This document shows positions 24,398 through 35,984 of a DNA stretch of 64,000 nt, piece after piece. The DNA lies in NCBI GenBank assembly GCA_025331125.1, contig JAOALB010000138.1:79061-143060 (forward strand). Reading direction: 5' to 3'. The stretch's first letter is position 1. Each line of letters starts with the position of its first letter. A model generated the notes under the pieces. It ran no database searches, was not told where the DNA came from, and saw only the letters and a list, made by a program, of their open reading frames with translations. This DNA is from Mycogone perniciosa (lineage: Eukaryota; Ascomycota; Sordariomycetes; Hypocreales; Hypocreaceae). Both the position numbers and the translations under genes were made by a program.

Positions 24398-27349
24398 GAT
24401 TCACGCCGTTTACCACAAGGCTGGACCCTGCGCTCCGATTACGAGTACTGATGACCACCTTGTTTCCCGCTGGTTTAGTTCTGACTTCGCGCCAAGTTGA
24501 CGGAGTTGACAACACGTGCGGTCTTACTACCGACATCCACCAGACTAAGACCGCATCTAATAATAATATGGCACATACGAACAGCTCCATTTTCATCTAT
24601 GTCCATCTCCATCTGACGGCCCACCAGCCGACAGTATCCATTACTAATCTGCAACAATGGGATCTTTTGCTTTGTGGCCCATGAGCCAGTCAATGACTCC
24701 TTGAGCAAACTTCTTCACCGCCATGACGTGCAAATAAATGAATGAATAAATAAACACCTTGCCTTTCATAGCGGTTCCTGAATCTTACACTACGAGTATG
24801 GGTTGACTACAGGACATTCTATTAGAATTTCCTTCTATAGTAGGCAAGGCAAACACTTTGACGCTGACCGACTTTCATCATTGTCGCTCCCGATTGATAA
24901 TACTAGCAGCTTTCTTACCTATACGAGTTCATACGTACTTCGTAGAGAGATCAGATTTGGGCCACTCCGCACGTGGGGGTCCACCATCGTGGATCTTGCG
25001 TTCTCCTTTTCCTTGAGCCTCTCTTTCATCCTCGTTCTCTGGTGGGGGGACGGAGTACGTAGTACAGGATCTGCAACCTGGGCGTTTCGGAATTCTTCAT
25101 CATCACTGACTCATCAATGGAGTTGTAGTAATCCAGTAATCCTTCGTTTTTTTCTTCCTCGGCTTCTAGCGCCAGCCAAGCTTCCCCCCCCATTCCCTCC
25201 CTGGTCTTCTCTCTTTCTTCTTCTCTTTCTTCGTCCGTCCCATTTTTGATGTGGGGTTTGGCTTGCGACGGAGTAAGCGTACCCACTGGCCTCACATTTC
25301 TCACAGATCTCTGCATGGCCCAAACTTGCTTGGTTTTTGGGGTCGAAAATAGTTTGTTGGGAACGAGAAATCTGGGAAAGAAAGTTACTGATCATACCAT
25401 CGCTAGACAGCCGACTATTGCTACCTGCTCGTACCCGTAAACCGTCTCTCACACGTACATATCTTGGGTCGTATGCGAGGACAGAGGGGTGCGTGTTTCG
25501 CGTTGCTTCTTCGTTCAGGAGTTCGTCTCCAATGCCCGTTGAAGGCCGACGACTCGGCCGACAGGGCGGCAGTGTAACGGCAACGCCGCGAATTATCCGC
25601 ATCCTCCCATGTGGCTCGGCCACTATTGCTCTGTACATACGATGGTGTCTATGCTAGACCAAACAAGTTTTGGCGCTTCGATGTAACATCGATTCTGCGT
25701 CACCCTTTCCCGAGGTCTCGTGTTTGATCTTGGGAGTCGAATGAAGAGTAGGTAGTCTCTGACATGACCTGATCTGACCTGGCCTAGACGCCGAGGCCGG
25801 TACGGGTGGTCAGTTTGCGACTGCGCCGGGTCCGGCTGTCGATTTTCTGCCTCCGTGACGAAGGATGTGCCGCCAGTTTGTTCGCTGATCTTACTCTCAC
25901 GGCTGATGACGATGGTGATGATGATCTTTCCTCGCGCATCTCATCTCATCTCATCGGTCAACGCTTCTGCCCGTGTCCCCGTTTCCATGCGGCTCTCAAC
26001 CAAGACGGTATAGCGCTGCGGGCGCCGGGGGAGAAGTTTCACGTACGGCAACGTGCATTCACTTCCCCGTTGCGACCCAATGACTACCAGGTAACCCTTG
26101 AGGCGAGAAGAGCTGACGGAAAGAGACAACTTTCATCAATTCAAGGGAAATTTTTTCCAAAAGCCGTTCACCGATGCAGGGTTACCGGTCCCCTGGTCTC
26201 AAGGCACGATCGAAATGCTTCCATGGGAGGGATGCATGGTAACAGGGGAGAGATCAATCTGCACATAAGCCGCATCTGCAGCATGGTTGTCAGCGTTTTA
26301 AGCAGCACAGTCGGGAGGCCCAAAGACCCAGGCCCCGGGAACTTTTCACGATACCGGTATTCGCATCAAGGGTCTTCGGTCCGGACAGGGGACAAACGGA
26401 TGCATCACGATGCTTCCGCCTGACATGGTAGTGACGGTGCCCGCGGAATGTGGTTCTCATTTTACTTCTGCTTTTGGAAACAGATGCCAGCGCATATTTG
26501 CGTCTTGTCCTGGGACTTGAGCTGTCCTTGGGCAAATAAGGGGGCGGTCCTGCATGAAGCATAGTATGCATGTTGACGGATACGACTTCGTAACTATCGC
26601 CTCTTCTAATATGCGGGTACTGCAGCTCCATGACAAGCAAAAACCATGCTCAGACGGCGCCGAAGCCTCCATTTGGCCTAGGTGTGTGATACTCAACGGA
26701 TATCAATGGCTGAAGGCCGCATTCAAGGTCCAGGTTGGATATCGCTGGGTCATCAGCCATGAAGAACCAACCGAAGCAAAGCGAAGCATCCATGATAATT
26801 TATGGACACCACTGTACAAAGCCGTAACTCGCCAAGGCGTTTAGAGGGGCAAGCAAAGCTGCCTTGCCACCTCTGCGCTGGTCTTGCCTGTGACTATAGG
26901 ACCCTATAGTAGCTGTAGTAATGCTCAAGAGAGCACTGGAGTTCATCTCTGCGTGTATACACGCTTTAGGCATTGCGAAATGGCGAGGGGTGCTATATTC
27001 AATTGCTAGCAAGTTGCAAGTGCCCAGCCTTGTGGTTTCTAGAATGGAAGGTGCCTGTGGCATCAGGCTGTGTTGCCGAGACTTCCCTTGTAGAAGACAA
27101 AATTGGGAAGCCACGGTTCGCATCCAGCTTTCACCTTTGCACATATCCGCTTGAATGAATTCTTCGCCTTCTCATAACATCAATGACCAAAGAGCCATCA
27201 GAATGTATCTGCGAACTTCATTTGACGACTCCCAGTGCCTCATCAATATTGTTTGAGTCTTGCGACGATCCTCCACACGTCCTATACTTTGTGATTCCTT
27301 CTCCATTGTTGACCATCTATCAGAAGCATCTGAGCAAAGGGCCTCGATA

Positions 27350-28398
27350 ATGAGCCAGATCTATCGATCGAACAACACGCTCTGCTTCGACAACACAACG
27401 ACATCCAAACACCGGGCAGTTTCGGCTGATGCGATAGGCGCAAGAGTAGTGCCCTCGAGTCTGGATGAGTTTAAATACCTTGATGTGTTGGGCAATGTCG
27501 AGATTAGAGGTGAATTCGAGAGAGGCTGATCCGCCTTAGGGTATTGGCACGCAGCATCCGAGACATGCGCCATCGCTGTTGTCTCCTTGCAGCGAGAGGA
27601 AATGCGTCGGAAGATCGAATAAAGGGAATTCTACAATAGCGAGGGTATCCAAAAAGCAAGAGCAAGCTGTGTCAGATGCACCGGTAAGAGAGCACTGTAT
27701 AGAGCCTCACCAACTAGTCGATGTCCAGCCCATACCGTTGGACTCTGGTTCACCAGGTAACTCAGACTAGGATTGCAAACCGAATTGGATACTGACAGAA
27801 GTGGCCAGGGTCATTGGATGCTCAACAGAGCTTCCCCTGTTCCTCTGCGGTTTCCTCCCAGCGACGATACAGACATGAAAGCACTCCGATAGAGTCACCA
27901 AGGAAGAAGCTCAAATCACTCCCGCCTAACGCCCCTCGCAACGTGGAGAAGAAAGGGAAATACACCTTCTTGAAAGGTGTGCGCATCAGAGATTATCGGT
28001 TGCCCCAGCCCCAAGCTCGACCCTCGCCACCACAGAGTCTACAGTTCCAGTGCCGGGATGGATTTGACCACGACGAAACGTCGCTCGGTTATCCCCAACT
28101 AATGACCAAGCATAAACTCATTGATCACAGTCGCAAGGAAGGAAAGACCGAGATGCCTGTTAATCAATTGCCACTTACTCCTACAAGGGCAGGACATCAT
28201 GATGTGACCACCCCTTCCTCGGGATTAGAGTTCCAAGACACAAATATGCCGGATTCACCAGCATTACCCACGTTTGAAGCCAGGATATGCGAACTAGAGA
28301 GTGACGACACCTTTTGCGGTGACTTGCTGAACACCACTGGGGAGCATTCGCCGGAAGAACCAAGGGATCTTCATATATCGCAGGAATGTAGGAACTAG
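27350..28398 (+). CDS. Unrecognised multi-exon gene (model tentative)
   Basis: Plausible coding segments are 27350-27509, 27593-27756 and 27809-28398. The last two join cleanly over a 52 nt intron (GTAACT, branch ACTGAC, acceptor GGCCAG). The last exon reads as a hydrophilic Ser/Pro/Lys-rich protein with SPRKKLKSLPPNAPR, then KKGKYTFLKGVRIRDYRLPQ and an acidic C terminus with TPTRAGHHDVTTP (possible Thr-Pro phosphorylation sites). That composition suits a nuclear protein, but I recognise no domain. The first segment (ATG at 27350) ends in a good GTGAAT donor but is one nucleotide out of phase with the second, so the 5' structure is wrong or the gene is damaged. It converges on BUB3 with fewer than 200 bp between stops. 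Confidence 0.4.
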
Positions 28399-28591
28399 GC
28401 AATTTGCTGGTCGAGTTGCGGTTTAAAGCAGCATGGAAACATGATCATCGAGATTTGGTTCATTGCAATGGGTATCTACATACCGAATTTTGTCTTCGTA
28501 CAACCACTATAGCTGCGATCAAATACAACCATCCCATATCCTACCTGAACGCCGACTCAGATCGGGCTGCACAGAGATATTTTGCCATCCT

Positions 28592-29867
28592 TTATTTGGC
28601 GCCCTTGCCCTTTGCTTCGTTCTCTCCAAGTTCACGAATCAGCACGGATGTCTGCCCAGCACCGCTATAATCTTCCTGCCCCGTCTCAAACCCAAGACAT
28701 ACACCGATGGCAAGGTACCTGCCATCGTTGGAGAATGCCAAAGCCGCAACGCTATTGGGCAACTTCTGATACTGCTTTAACCTCCTCTTTGCCTCGGCGT
28801 CCCACAAAGCCACTGTGCCATCACCACCGCCGGATGCAAACGTTCCATGGACAGGATGGAACGCAAGCGCATTAACCGGGTATACAATATCGCCATCTCC
28901 ATCTGGAGCCGCCTGTCTGTGGCACTTGAACGCGTACTTCCTGGCCTGCGACTCTGCCGTGTCTTCGAACCATTCTACGGCAACACGGCCCTCAATACTA
29001 CTGGTAGAGTAGCCAGCGTCGTTAGGCATACAGGCTACTGCACGGGTAAGGTATCGGAGCGAGGACTCGCGCTGCTGCCAGGGCTTGAGGCTTGAGGCAT
29101 CGCCGCCGGAGGCGAAGAGCGCGGCGATGGCGTTGAGGTCGTAGATGTTGATGATGCGGCCGGTCATGGCGACGACGACTTTGGTTGGGCTGCCGGCGAG
29201 GGCGTGGGGTTTGCCAGGGAGCGGGATGCGGATGGGGGTGCTGGAGGGGTCGTTGAGGTTGTGCAGGTTTAAGCTGCAGTCCCACGAGGCAGACACGAGA
29301 ATGCCGTGGGATTTGCTGTAGACGACGCAGCGTACGGGTGCGGCGTGTTTGCTCAGTGCGGTCATCTCTCCGGTTTCGAGGTTGATCCTATGTTTCCTTT
29401 GTCAATGGGGGGAGTTCTCAGGCGATGTCCTCTGTTGAGAGGTGTAAGTACCGGTTGACAATCCAGTCCATGCCCGCGCTGAAGGCCTCATTGTCGTCGG
29501 CGCCGAAGCACACATCTAGAACCGGCGCGCGATGTTCGTAGGTATTCGCGAGGCTCGCTTCGCCAGGGCCATTTGTTACATCGTAGGAGTACACATTCTT
29601 ATCCCATGACGAGACGAGGAGCTTCGTCCCTGACGCAGGCGCGAATGCGACGGCGGATACCGCGTCTCCCGGAGGCGGGGAAAGTTCGTATTGCGTTGCT
29701 ATTGTTGAATTAGAGTCAAATCACCAGAGATAAAAGTCCATTTTTGTGACCATTGCAGAAAACGTACCTGGAGCCATTGCCAATGCTGCTCTGCTTGGAA
29801 GTGTGAGGTGAAGCTTTGGGTTGTTTACTTCGATGGTTACGTGGTGATAAGCTGGAACTGAGTCCAT
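28592..29867 (-). CDS. BUB3: Mitotic checkpoint WD40 protein Bub3
   Basis: Three exons, 29867-29768, 29698-29452 and 29387-28592, sum to 1143 nt (380 aa). The sequence is a WD40 propeller with Bub3 landmarks: LLVSSWDKNVYSYDV (blade 1), ILVSASWDCSLNLHNL, the Bub3-specific GRVAVEWFED followed by ARKYAFKCHRQ, VYPVNALAFHPVHGTFASGG and GTVALWDAEAKRRL. Bub3 binds phosphorylated MELT motifs of the kinetochore protein Spc105/KNL1 and recruits Bub1 and BubR1/Mad3 in the spindle assembly checkpoint. The C-terminal tail (ENEAKGKGAK) is short and charged. The gene is divergent from IMP2 across about 240 bp, a likely shared promoter. Confidence 0.93.
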
Positions 29868-30104
29868 ACTAGTACTCTGTAGGCTTGGTGACTAATCATT
29901 TTGGCAGCACCATGCTCTGTATGTGCCGCTTTAGGGAGGTAGGCCGGTGCCAATGACACCACACCCCAGCACCTTTTTTACCAAGTTCTTGAGCCTCATA
30001 TCAAAATTCATACAGAGAACGAAGTACTACCCGAACACCTATTGCCCTGTCTTTCGCCTCACACCACCAAACCCCTTTTATTTCCCGCCCAGGGCGCCGC
30101 GCTC

Positions 30105-30714
30105 ATGGCTCTTGGCTCATTATGGGCGCGAGTAAGAGGAGCAGGCGGATCGCCGAGCTTTGCCAGGACAACCACGCTGAATCTCATCGGCTTTGCGACT
30201 TGGATACCTGTGATTGCGTGGTTCAACCTGCATGTGGCTGAGTTGACGGTGGTGGATGGGCCTTCAATGTATCCGTTTATGAACTCGGACAGGGACTCGA
30301 CGTTACGAAGGGATGTGATATTGAATTATAAGTGGTCGCCGCAGGACAATCTACAGAGAGGGATGGTTGTGACGCTGAGGTGGGGGCTTGATGTTGACGA
30401 TGCGTGCAAGAGGGGGAAGCTAACTTGCCTTTAGGAGTCCGTTTCACCCCGAGGTTATTGCGGTTAAAAGAGTAATTGGGTTGGAGGGAGATATCGTCAA
30501 GACGAAGAAGCCATATCCAGTCTCGACAGTGAGGATACCACAGGGACATGTGTGGGTTGAGGGAGACGGGCCACCGGGTTCTAGTCTGGACAGCAACACA
30601 TATGGACCCATATCGAAGCGACTATTGACAGGAAGAGTTACGCATATTGTGTACCCGTTTAAAAAATTTGGGCCGGTCAAGTGGTGGGAACACGAGCGGC
30701 CGCTGGTCGACTGA
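30105..30714 (+). CDS. IMP2: Mitochondrial inner membrane protease subunit 2
   Basis: Two exons, 30105-30379 and 30435-30714, give 184 aa across a 55 nt intron. It is a type I signal peptidase-like serine protease. One N-terminal hydrophobic anchor (LIGFATWIPVIAWFNLHVA) precedes the catalytic Ser motif DGPSMYPFMN (Ser54), and the catalytic Lys lies in EVIAVKRVIGLEGD (Lys103). Further S26 boxes are GHVWVEGDGPPGSSLDSNTYGP. Imp2 works with Imp1 on the outer face of the inner membrane to remove sorting peptides from intermembrane-space proteins such as cytochrome c1. Size and motifs match the Imp2 rather than the Imp1 subfamily by my reading. The start at 30105 places the anchor correctly. Confidence 0.92.
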
Positions 30715-31296
30715 GATGGGCGTTCAAGAGTCGCCTTGTATAACAACCGATCGGATGTATAAAAGCCATGTACGAATTTGGCAGGTTATGTCTTGGGCTG
30801 ATGGAATTCTAGATTAGAACTCATAGAAAAATGATGGGAATCGAAAATCGCTCATAAAGAGTTGCGCTCATTTCTGTCATAGTTCGCTGGAGCCGTTGTG
30901 ATTATTGAGATTGCGGCCTTGTCATGTATGTAATGCGTTCTAACAGCATCACAGTATATCACCATAGAGTCTCTATGAGCCAAATACCGCGAGTGTTTTA
31001 CGAATACTGCTCCGTTCAGCGGATAGAGGCCCTGTGCACGGGCCATGGCGGAGCGTTCCAGCAGGAAGACCGGTGCAGCACCAAGCAAAGCGGCTCCTAT
31101 TCGGCGATTCGGCCGGAGCGGCCTATCAAAAAACGGCAGCAAAAAGTTCTCAGAGCCCACGCGACAAGGCATCACCACTTTTCTAGACGAGCGGCTTTTC
31201 TCTCTCTGCCTTAAGAGGTGAGGGAAGAAACCCAAGACTGCGCTCTTTTGCGCTCCTCTATTTCCATTTGTCTTTGGTTGGATCGAGGGCCTGCAA
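30715..31296. other. Intergenic spacer, IMP2 to carrier gene
   Basis: About 580 bp with no coding sequence recognised. It should hold the IMP2 terminator and the promoter of the carrier gene. Confidence 0.55.
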
Positions 31297-32747
31297 ATGT
31301 CCCAAGGCCTGTCGAATTCGCAGTTTTCCTCCACAGGTTTCTCGACGACTTCATCTGCGACTTCGACTTTGACTGCGACTGCGACTGCGACTGCGACTGC
31401 GACTCCTAGTGCTGCGCCCCAGCCTGCGACGACGAGATTGACGGCCAGTGGTCGTGACGTTTCCTCGGATTCTCGCCATGCCTATCGAAACCCAATTGCC
31501 CTGTCGGAAAGCCACACTGCAGGGCCTATAAACGGTCATAATATGAAATCCGAAGATGTTGAGGCTGAGGGCAGGCCGCCTTACCTCCATGTTGGTTCCG
31601 CCTTGTCCCGCCAGAGTGCGAGTGTTCCGGCTTTCTTACTGACCAGGATGTCCTTGTAGGCCATGATTGCCGGCGGCATTGGAGGCTCAACAGGTGATAT
31701 GCTGATGCATTCATTGGATACCGTCAAAACGCGACAGCAAGGAGATCCGCACATTCCACCAAAATATACGTCATTAGCACGGTCCTACTACACAATATGG
31801 AGGCAGGAGGGCATTGCGAGGGGACTGTATGGAGGTTGGCTCCCTGCTCTGGGGGGTTCGTTCCCAGGGACCATGTTGTTCTTCGGAACGTACGAATGGA
31901 GCAAGCGGGTGTTGATAGATTATGGCCTGCAGCACCATCTTGCCTATCTCGCAGCCGGTAAGTTACCCTTGGCATGCAGAACTCATGCTGTTGTTCACTC
32001 TACTGCTTGTGTCATCAGACCACTGACACGCCTTGACTAGGCTTCGCTGGTGACCTTGCTTCTTCCGTCGTCTACGTCCCATCCGAGGTTCTCAAGACCC
32101 GACTTCAGCTCCAAGGGCGATACAACAACCCGCATTTCGCATCGGGCTATAACTACCGCGGAACCGTCGATGCTGCGCGAGCCATTGTACGCACCGAGGG
32201 GGCATCCGCGCTGTTCTACGGCTACAAGGCCACACTCTCCCGAGACCTGCCCTTCTCAGCTTTACAGTTGATGTTCTGGGAACAATTCCACGCCTGGGCC
32301 CGGATATACAAGCAGAGCCGCGATATTGGCGCCCCCCTGGAGCTGCTCACCGGCGCAGCCGCTGGTGGTCTCGCTGGTGTCATGACATGCCCCCTGGACG
32401 TGGTCAAGACTCGTTTGCAGACACAAGTCAACACACCGTCTGAGTCCGAGCTCGCAAACCGGCCTAAAGATCCCAACCCCCAGAAACGGTCAATATCAAC
32501 CTCCTCACCAAGCACCCACAGACCTAGGCCGGGGGCCATCGCCCTCAAGACATCCTCTGTCATCACCGGTCTGAGGGTCATTTACCAGACGGAAGGCCTG
32601 GGAGGGTGGTTCCGCGGTGTCGGCCCGCGAGGTGTATGGACTTTTATCCAGAGTGGCTGCATGCTGTTCCTATACCAAAGACTACTCCACAAGCTAGAGG
32701 TTTGGATGCCAATGGAGGAGCGGGAGGAGCTGCGGCAGGAAATGTAG
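31297..32747 (+). CDS. Mitochondrial carrier family protein, YMR166C/MME1-like
   Basis: Exons 31297-31590, 31660-31957 and 32041-32747 give 432 aa. Three carrier repeats are present: HSLDTVKTRQQ (Ser in place of the usual Pro), VPSEVLKTRLQLQ and CPLDVVKTRLQTQ, with GLYGGWLPALGGSFPGTMLFF, LFYGYKATLSRDLPFSALQ and GWFRGVGPRGVWTFIQSG after each. This pattern is that of the fungal YMR166C/Mme1 group of inner-membrane solute carriers; yeast Mme1 has been linked to magnesium export from mitochondria. Repeat 3 carries an extra loop of about 40 residues rich in Ser/Pro. The N-terminal about 95 residues are low complexity, including Thr-Ala repeats encoded by a CTGCGA hexanucleotide tandem. The start codon is the first ATG of the open frame and is not certain. 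Confidence 0.85.
31371..31405. repeat. (ACTGCG)n hexanucleotide repeat in coding sequence
   Basis: About five to six perfect units encode a Thr-Ala repeat in the predicted N terminus of the carrier. It is a candidate length-variable site. Confidence 0.85.
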
Positions 32748-33208
32748 ATTCCCTTGGCACTGCGCATGCATATATGCTCTGGGCAGGGCGATGTTGCATG
32801 TGTTGGTGAAAGAACTATAAACGATCATGGAAATGGATATGCTGTGTACTGATATAAATAAAAAGACGGGAAACGTCGCCTGGGCTGTGGGAAAGGAGGA
32901 ATGGCCGTCATTGTTCGGCGTTGGGTGATAGACGGGATGATGGTTGGGTTTTATACGAAACATAGAGGGCATGAGGTAATGCTAAATCTCCAACATTTAT
33001 TCACTACTCAAGCACCTGTTCTTTGGGTCTACTCAAATGTGCAAGTTGACGACATGGAATACGAGCTTATTATCGGCAAGACATCTCATAATCGCAGCAT
33101 TGTAACAGTACCTAAACAGGGTATCTAGACAATTTCCCAGCTGTTTATTAAAATCCACCAATCCATACAACGCCCAAAGATCTAGTACTCTCCCACATCC
33201 TTCAAAAG
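32748..33208. other. Convergent 3' spacer
   Basis: About 460 bp between the converging stops of the carrier gene and the conserved hypothetical at 33209. No further feature seen. Confidence 0.55.
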
Positions 33209-34532
33209 TCAAGCATCGGGGTCGCTCTCCTCTACAACAGTGATTTCCTCAAAGTCTTCCAGCCGGGTCATCATCTCATCGCGAGCCACACACACAACCA
33301 TCGCCGTGGTCAGGGCATTCCACAAGGACTGTTCGGAATTCCTGAAGTCAACCTCGACGTGGAAGCTGACGTGACTTGTCTCGTCGTCTTTGGCGGAGTC
33401 AACGGTCATGAGGAAGATGGAGGTGGTGACGATGAAGAGGCCGTAGACCACGGGGGGCGTGCGGCGGTATGTCGGGGGGGAGAGTGATGATGACCTTGGT
33501 GCAGAGGGGAGCTGTGCTAAAGTGAGAGTGTCTTCTTCCTCTTCTCGTTCCCTCTTCACTCTGGCTTTGTCAGTGCCCACGGGCTCATCGTTGTCTTCAG
33601 CCTTGGCAGCTACCATGTCATCATGTCTCTGAGATTCCCACCCGATTCTCGAGCTCCTTTCCATCAATTTGAAAAGCCTCTCCATCAAAAATGAACCAAA
33701 CTCTCTCCACGAGCTCCTCCTCCTTTTCCTGTCCGAAGCCCTAATCGACGGCTCTTCGACAACCTCGGGATCTACCATCAGGTACTCTCGTTGGCGCCTG
33801 GCTAGAACCCTCATGCGGCTCTCGATGGTGCTCGCAATATCTGCTTCCCCTGCGGCTGGATCGACAATCTCAACAACAATGTTGGGGACGATTTTCAAGT
33901 GACTGAACCCTCCGTCCTCTGCGGCCCACCTCATGTACTTCTCCAGGGTCTTTTTGATCAAGGCTGGGGCTTTATGACGGAGACTAGATTCGCACGCTGT
34001 TCGGACATTCGCAGTCAGGTCGATGAGCCGTGTCAGCGCCATAGTCGCTTTGAGTCTTGTCAGCTCCAAAGTATCTTTCGAAACATTGCAGTTGCGAATC
34101 CTCACCTCTGAATTCCTTCGTGTGTGCGTAAATGATCGGGCCAGGTCCCTCCTTGGAGCTAAAGATGCCTCCCGACATGGGAAAAAGGCGAAAGTCAACC
34201 TCCCAGTGGCACGGCAGAAGGGGCAGCTTTTCTCGGAGAAACAGCATCTCAAAGAGCCTCTCTTCGTCTTTGGCCCATTTGCTAGACCCTGGGAACATTT
34301 CCTTCTCTGATTCCATCTCGGCGATGAGTCTCTCGTCGATTAGGGAAACCTCGTCGTTGGCGTAGACCATGTCCACATCTTGATTCGTGTCCATTGGAGA
34401 GCCTTCGGTCTTGGGAATTGGGCTCTTGGATAATCTGCCACGACGGCCTCTGCGCCTCCTGATTCGAGAAGTTTCGTGCTTAGCAGTTGGTAGAGGTGAT
34501 GATGTCCGCCGAACATCTCGCTGCAGATCCAT
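33209..34532 (-). CDS. Conserved fungal hypothetical protein
   Basis: Two exons, 34532-34106 and 34047-33209, joined across a 58 nt intron (GTGAGG, branch GCTGAC, acceptor TCAAAG), give 421 aa. The N terminus has an Arg-rich nuclear-localisation-like stretch (RIRRRRGRRGRLSK). A well-formed region follows: DEERLFEMLFLREKLPLLP, HWEVDFRLFP, then across the splice EFRATMALTRLIDLTANVR and LRHKAPALIKKTLEKYMRWA. The middle is charged (RKRRRSS, KREREEEEDT). The C-terminal part (TPPVVYGLFIVTTSIFLMTV to VSFHVEVDFR) looks like beta-strand-rich globular sequence. I recognise this as conserved across filamentous fungi but cannot assign a function. The long helical segment with many conserved-looking Trp and Leu suggests a protein-interaction role, as inference only. 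Confidence 0.8.
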
Positions 34533-35103
34533 TGTAGAGAATGAGGGAATGTGAACGCTCTACTGGTTGCACTGAATCTTGGTTCCTGGAAAGATAAGAG
34601 GGAGGTTCTGCAAGCGTTTTCTATATTGAGCGTTGACTAGGAAGAGCAAAGTTCTCGTTTGTCGGAGCAGTTGTCAGCTGCCAGACAGTCGCCCATGTTG
34701 AATAAGGTGAATACAAGACTCCGGGTACAAGCCGCTGCCGTTGCCGTTTACATGACTGCCCTCAAACACAATGAATTCATCATACATGGGTTTGGGAATT
34801 GTCCTTCAGACGAACCGATGAGCCCTTAGTCAATTTTAATACCCGTCACTCGCAAACATATCCATGCAGAAGATATAAGTTGAAAGGGTTGCGCGTATCA
34901 TATGTCGTCAGCTCTGAAAGCGAACACCACTACGACGGCTTATGTAAGGCACTTTATTCAACGGCTCACTGGAAGAACTCTCCACCGTTTGAGCCAATCA
35001 AACACGCGGCAAGCCACGGAAATTCTTCACAATTCAAGTGTGCTGTTGAAGCGACTCTTTGTTTGCGACAAACCTCCATCAGCTCAATTCACAACAGCCC
35101 GGC
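34533..35103. other. Divergent promoter region
   Basis: About 570 bp between the divergent conserved hypothetical and the mitochondrial ribosomal protein gene. An open frame from 34902 runs into the ribosomal gene in another frame and has no coding character of its own. Confidence 0.55.
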
Positions 35104-35796
35104 ATGGCCGAAGCGGTAAAGACGGCAGCGCGGCAATTGCCCAGTTTCAGGCTTGGGCAGAAGCAGGTCTTCCTGTACGCCTTGCACACATCTCACCCGA
35201 TACCCCCAATGCGCAGTTACTGAGATCGTCGTACCAGGCCAAACCATGTCATCACCTTGCTCCGAAAAGAGCATCTCCCACCAAACGAAGCGTGCTTCAA
35301 AGTCCCCCTGCGATTCACAAAGTTCGATCTGAGGGATTACCTATGGAACCTATACAATGTCGAAGTCAGGACGGTCCGGTCATACGTGAAGCAGCAGCCC
35401 CTCACGCAGCGGAGCGACCACTCGCGCTCGTGGTTCCGCCCACAGTCGACGAAGATCATGACGGTCGAGCTAGCCAAGCCGTTCCAGTGGCCGGATCTGC
35501 CTACGGATTTGGAGCCGTGGAGCAATACCTTGTGGAAGATGCGTCAGGAGGAGGGCGAGAAACGGGACGAGGAGCATTATTTGCGGCAAAAATTCCAACT
35601 GGCGATGAAGAGCAAGGAGCCCTTGTCAAAGGAACGGAAAGACTTGGCGGGCTTGGCCAAACAGATGCTTTCCGGGGAGGTCAAGTGGTCCAATGATGTT
35701 GTTTTGGATCCGAAGTGGGATAAACTGTTGGAGAAGGAGAAGAAAGAAAAGAAAGAGAAGAAGGAGAAGACGACGGAGACGACGGAGACGGCATGA
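35104..35796 (+). CDS. Mitochondrial large-subunit ribosomal protein uL23m
   Basis: Two exons, 35104-35174 and 35238-35796 (63 nt intron, donor GTACGC, acceptor ACCAG), give 209 aa. The start MAEAVKTAARQLP is followed by the family pattern GQKQVFLPNHVITLLRKEHLPP, in which LPNH is formed exactly at the splice. Next come ACFKVPLRFTKFDLRDYLWNLYNV, VRTVRSYVKQQ, WFRPQSTKIMTVEL and PFQWPD. This matches yeast Mrp20 and other uL23m proteins, which sit at the polypeptide exit of the mitoribosome. The C terminus is a long fungal extension of charged helices ending in a Lys-Glu repeat (EKKEKKEKKEK) and a Thr-Glu tail. The N terminus is consistent with mitochondrial import. Confidence 0.9.
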
Positions 35797-35984
35797 AAAA
35801 AATAAACCTGTTCGAATGGAGTCTTGGACGAACGAAAATGAATGAACGTCAGCCTAGGATATAATTGGTAACCAGCTGGCCGGTATATAATTTAGCAGGC
35901 ATAACATGTGTATATTACTGGGGTTATGAAAGACATGTCGCTCGATTCAACGATGGGAACGAATAGGAGGCATCCGTCGTGCTG

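Larger units (their letters stand above)
15845..27349. other. About 11.5 kb gene-poor region
   Basis: No frame here has both coding character and recognisable motifs; the longest (for example 215 codons at 17513-18160 minus) read as chance ORFs. The region holds nine copies of TACGGAGTA/TACTCCGTA, pyrimidine microsatellites at 17100-17155, TAG/TTA triplet runs at about 18505-18546, and alternating GTGCGTAT/CATACATA repeats at about 19150-19185. It could be an extended promoter of the RGS gene, non-coding RNA or eroded transposon sequence. I cannot tell which. Confidence 0.55.

Noticed and set aside
25806..26423. 205-codon plus-strand frame
   Set aside because: No recognisable motif, no neighbouring exons, and it overlaps simple repeats (TCTCATCTCATC).
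35104..35130. tRNA-Leu-like string (ATGGCCGAAGCGGTAAAG)
   Set aside because: It encodes the start of uL23m (MAEAVK) and no acceptor stem or T-arm can be folded around it.
34902..35696. 264-codon frame overlapping the uL23m gene
   Set aside because: It is an out-of-frame shadow of the ribosomal protein exon and promoter; the spliced frame from 35104 gives the conserved protein.
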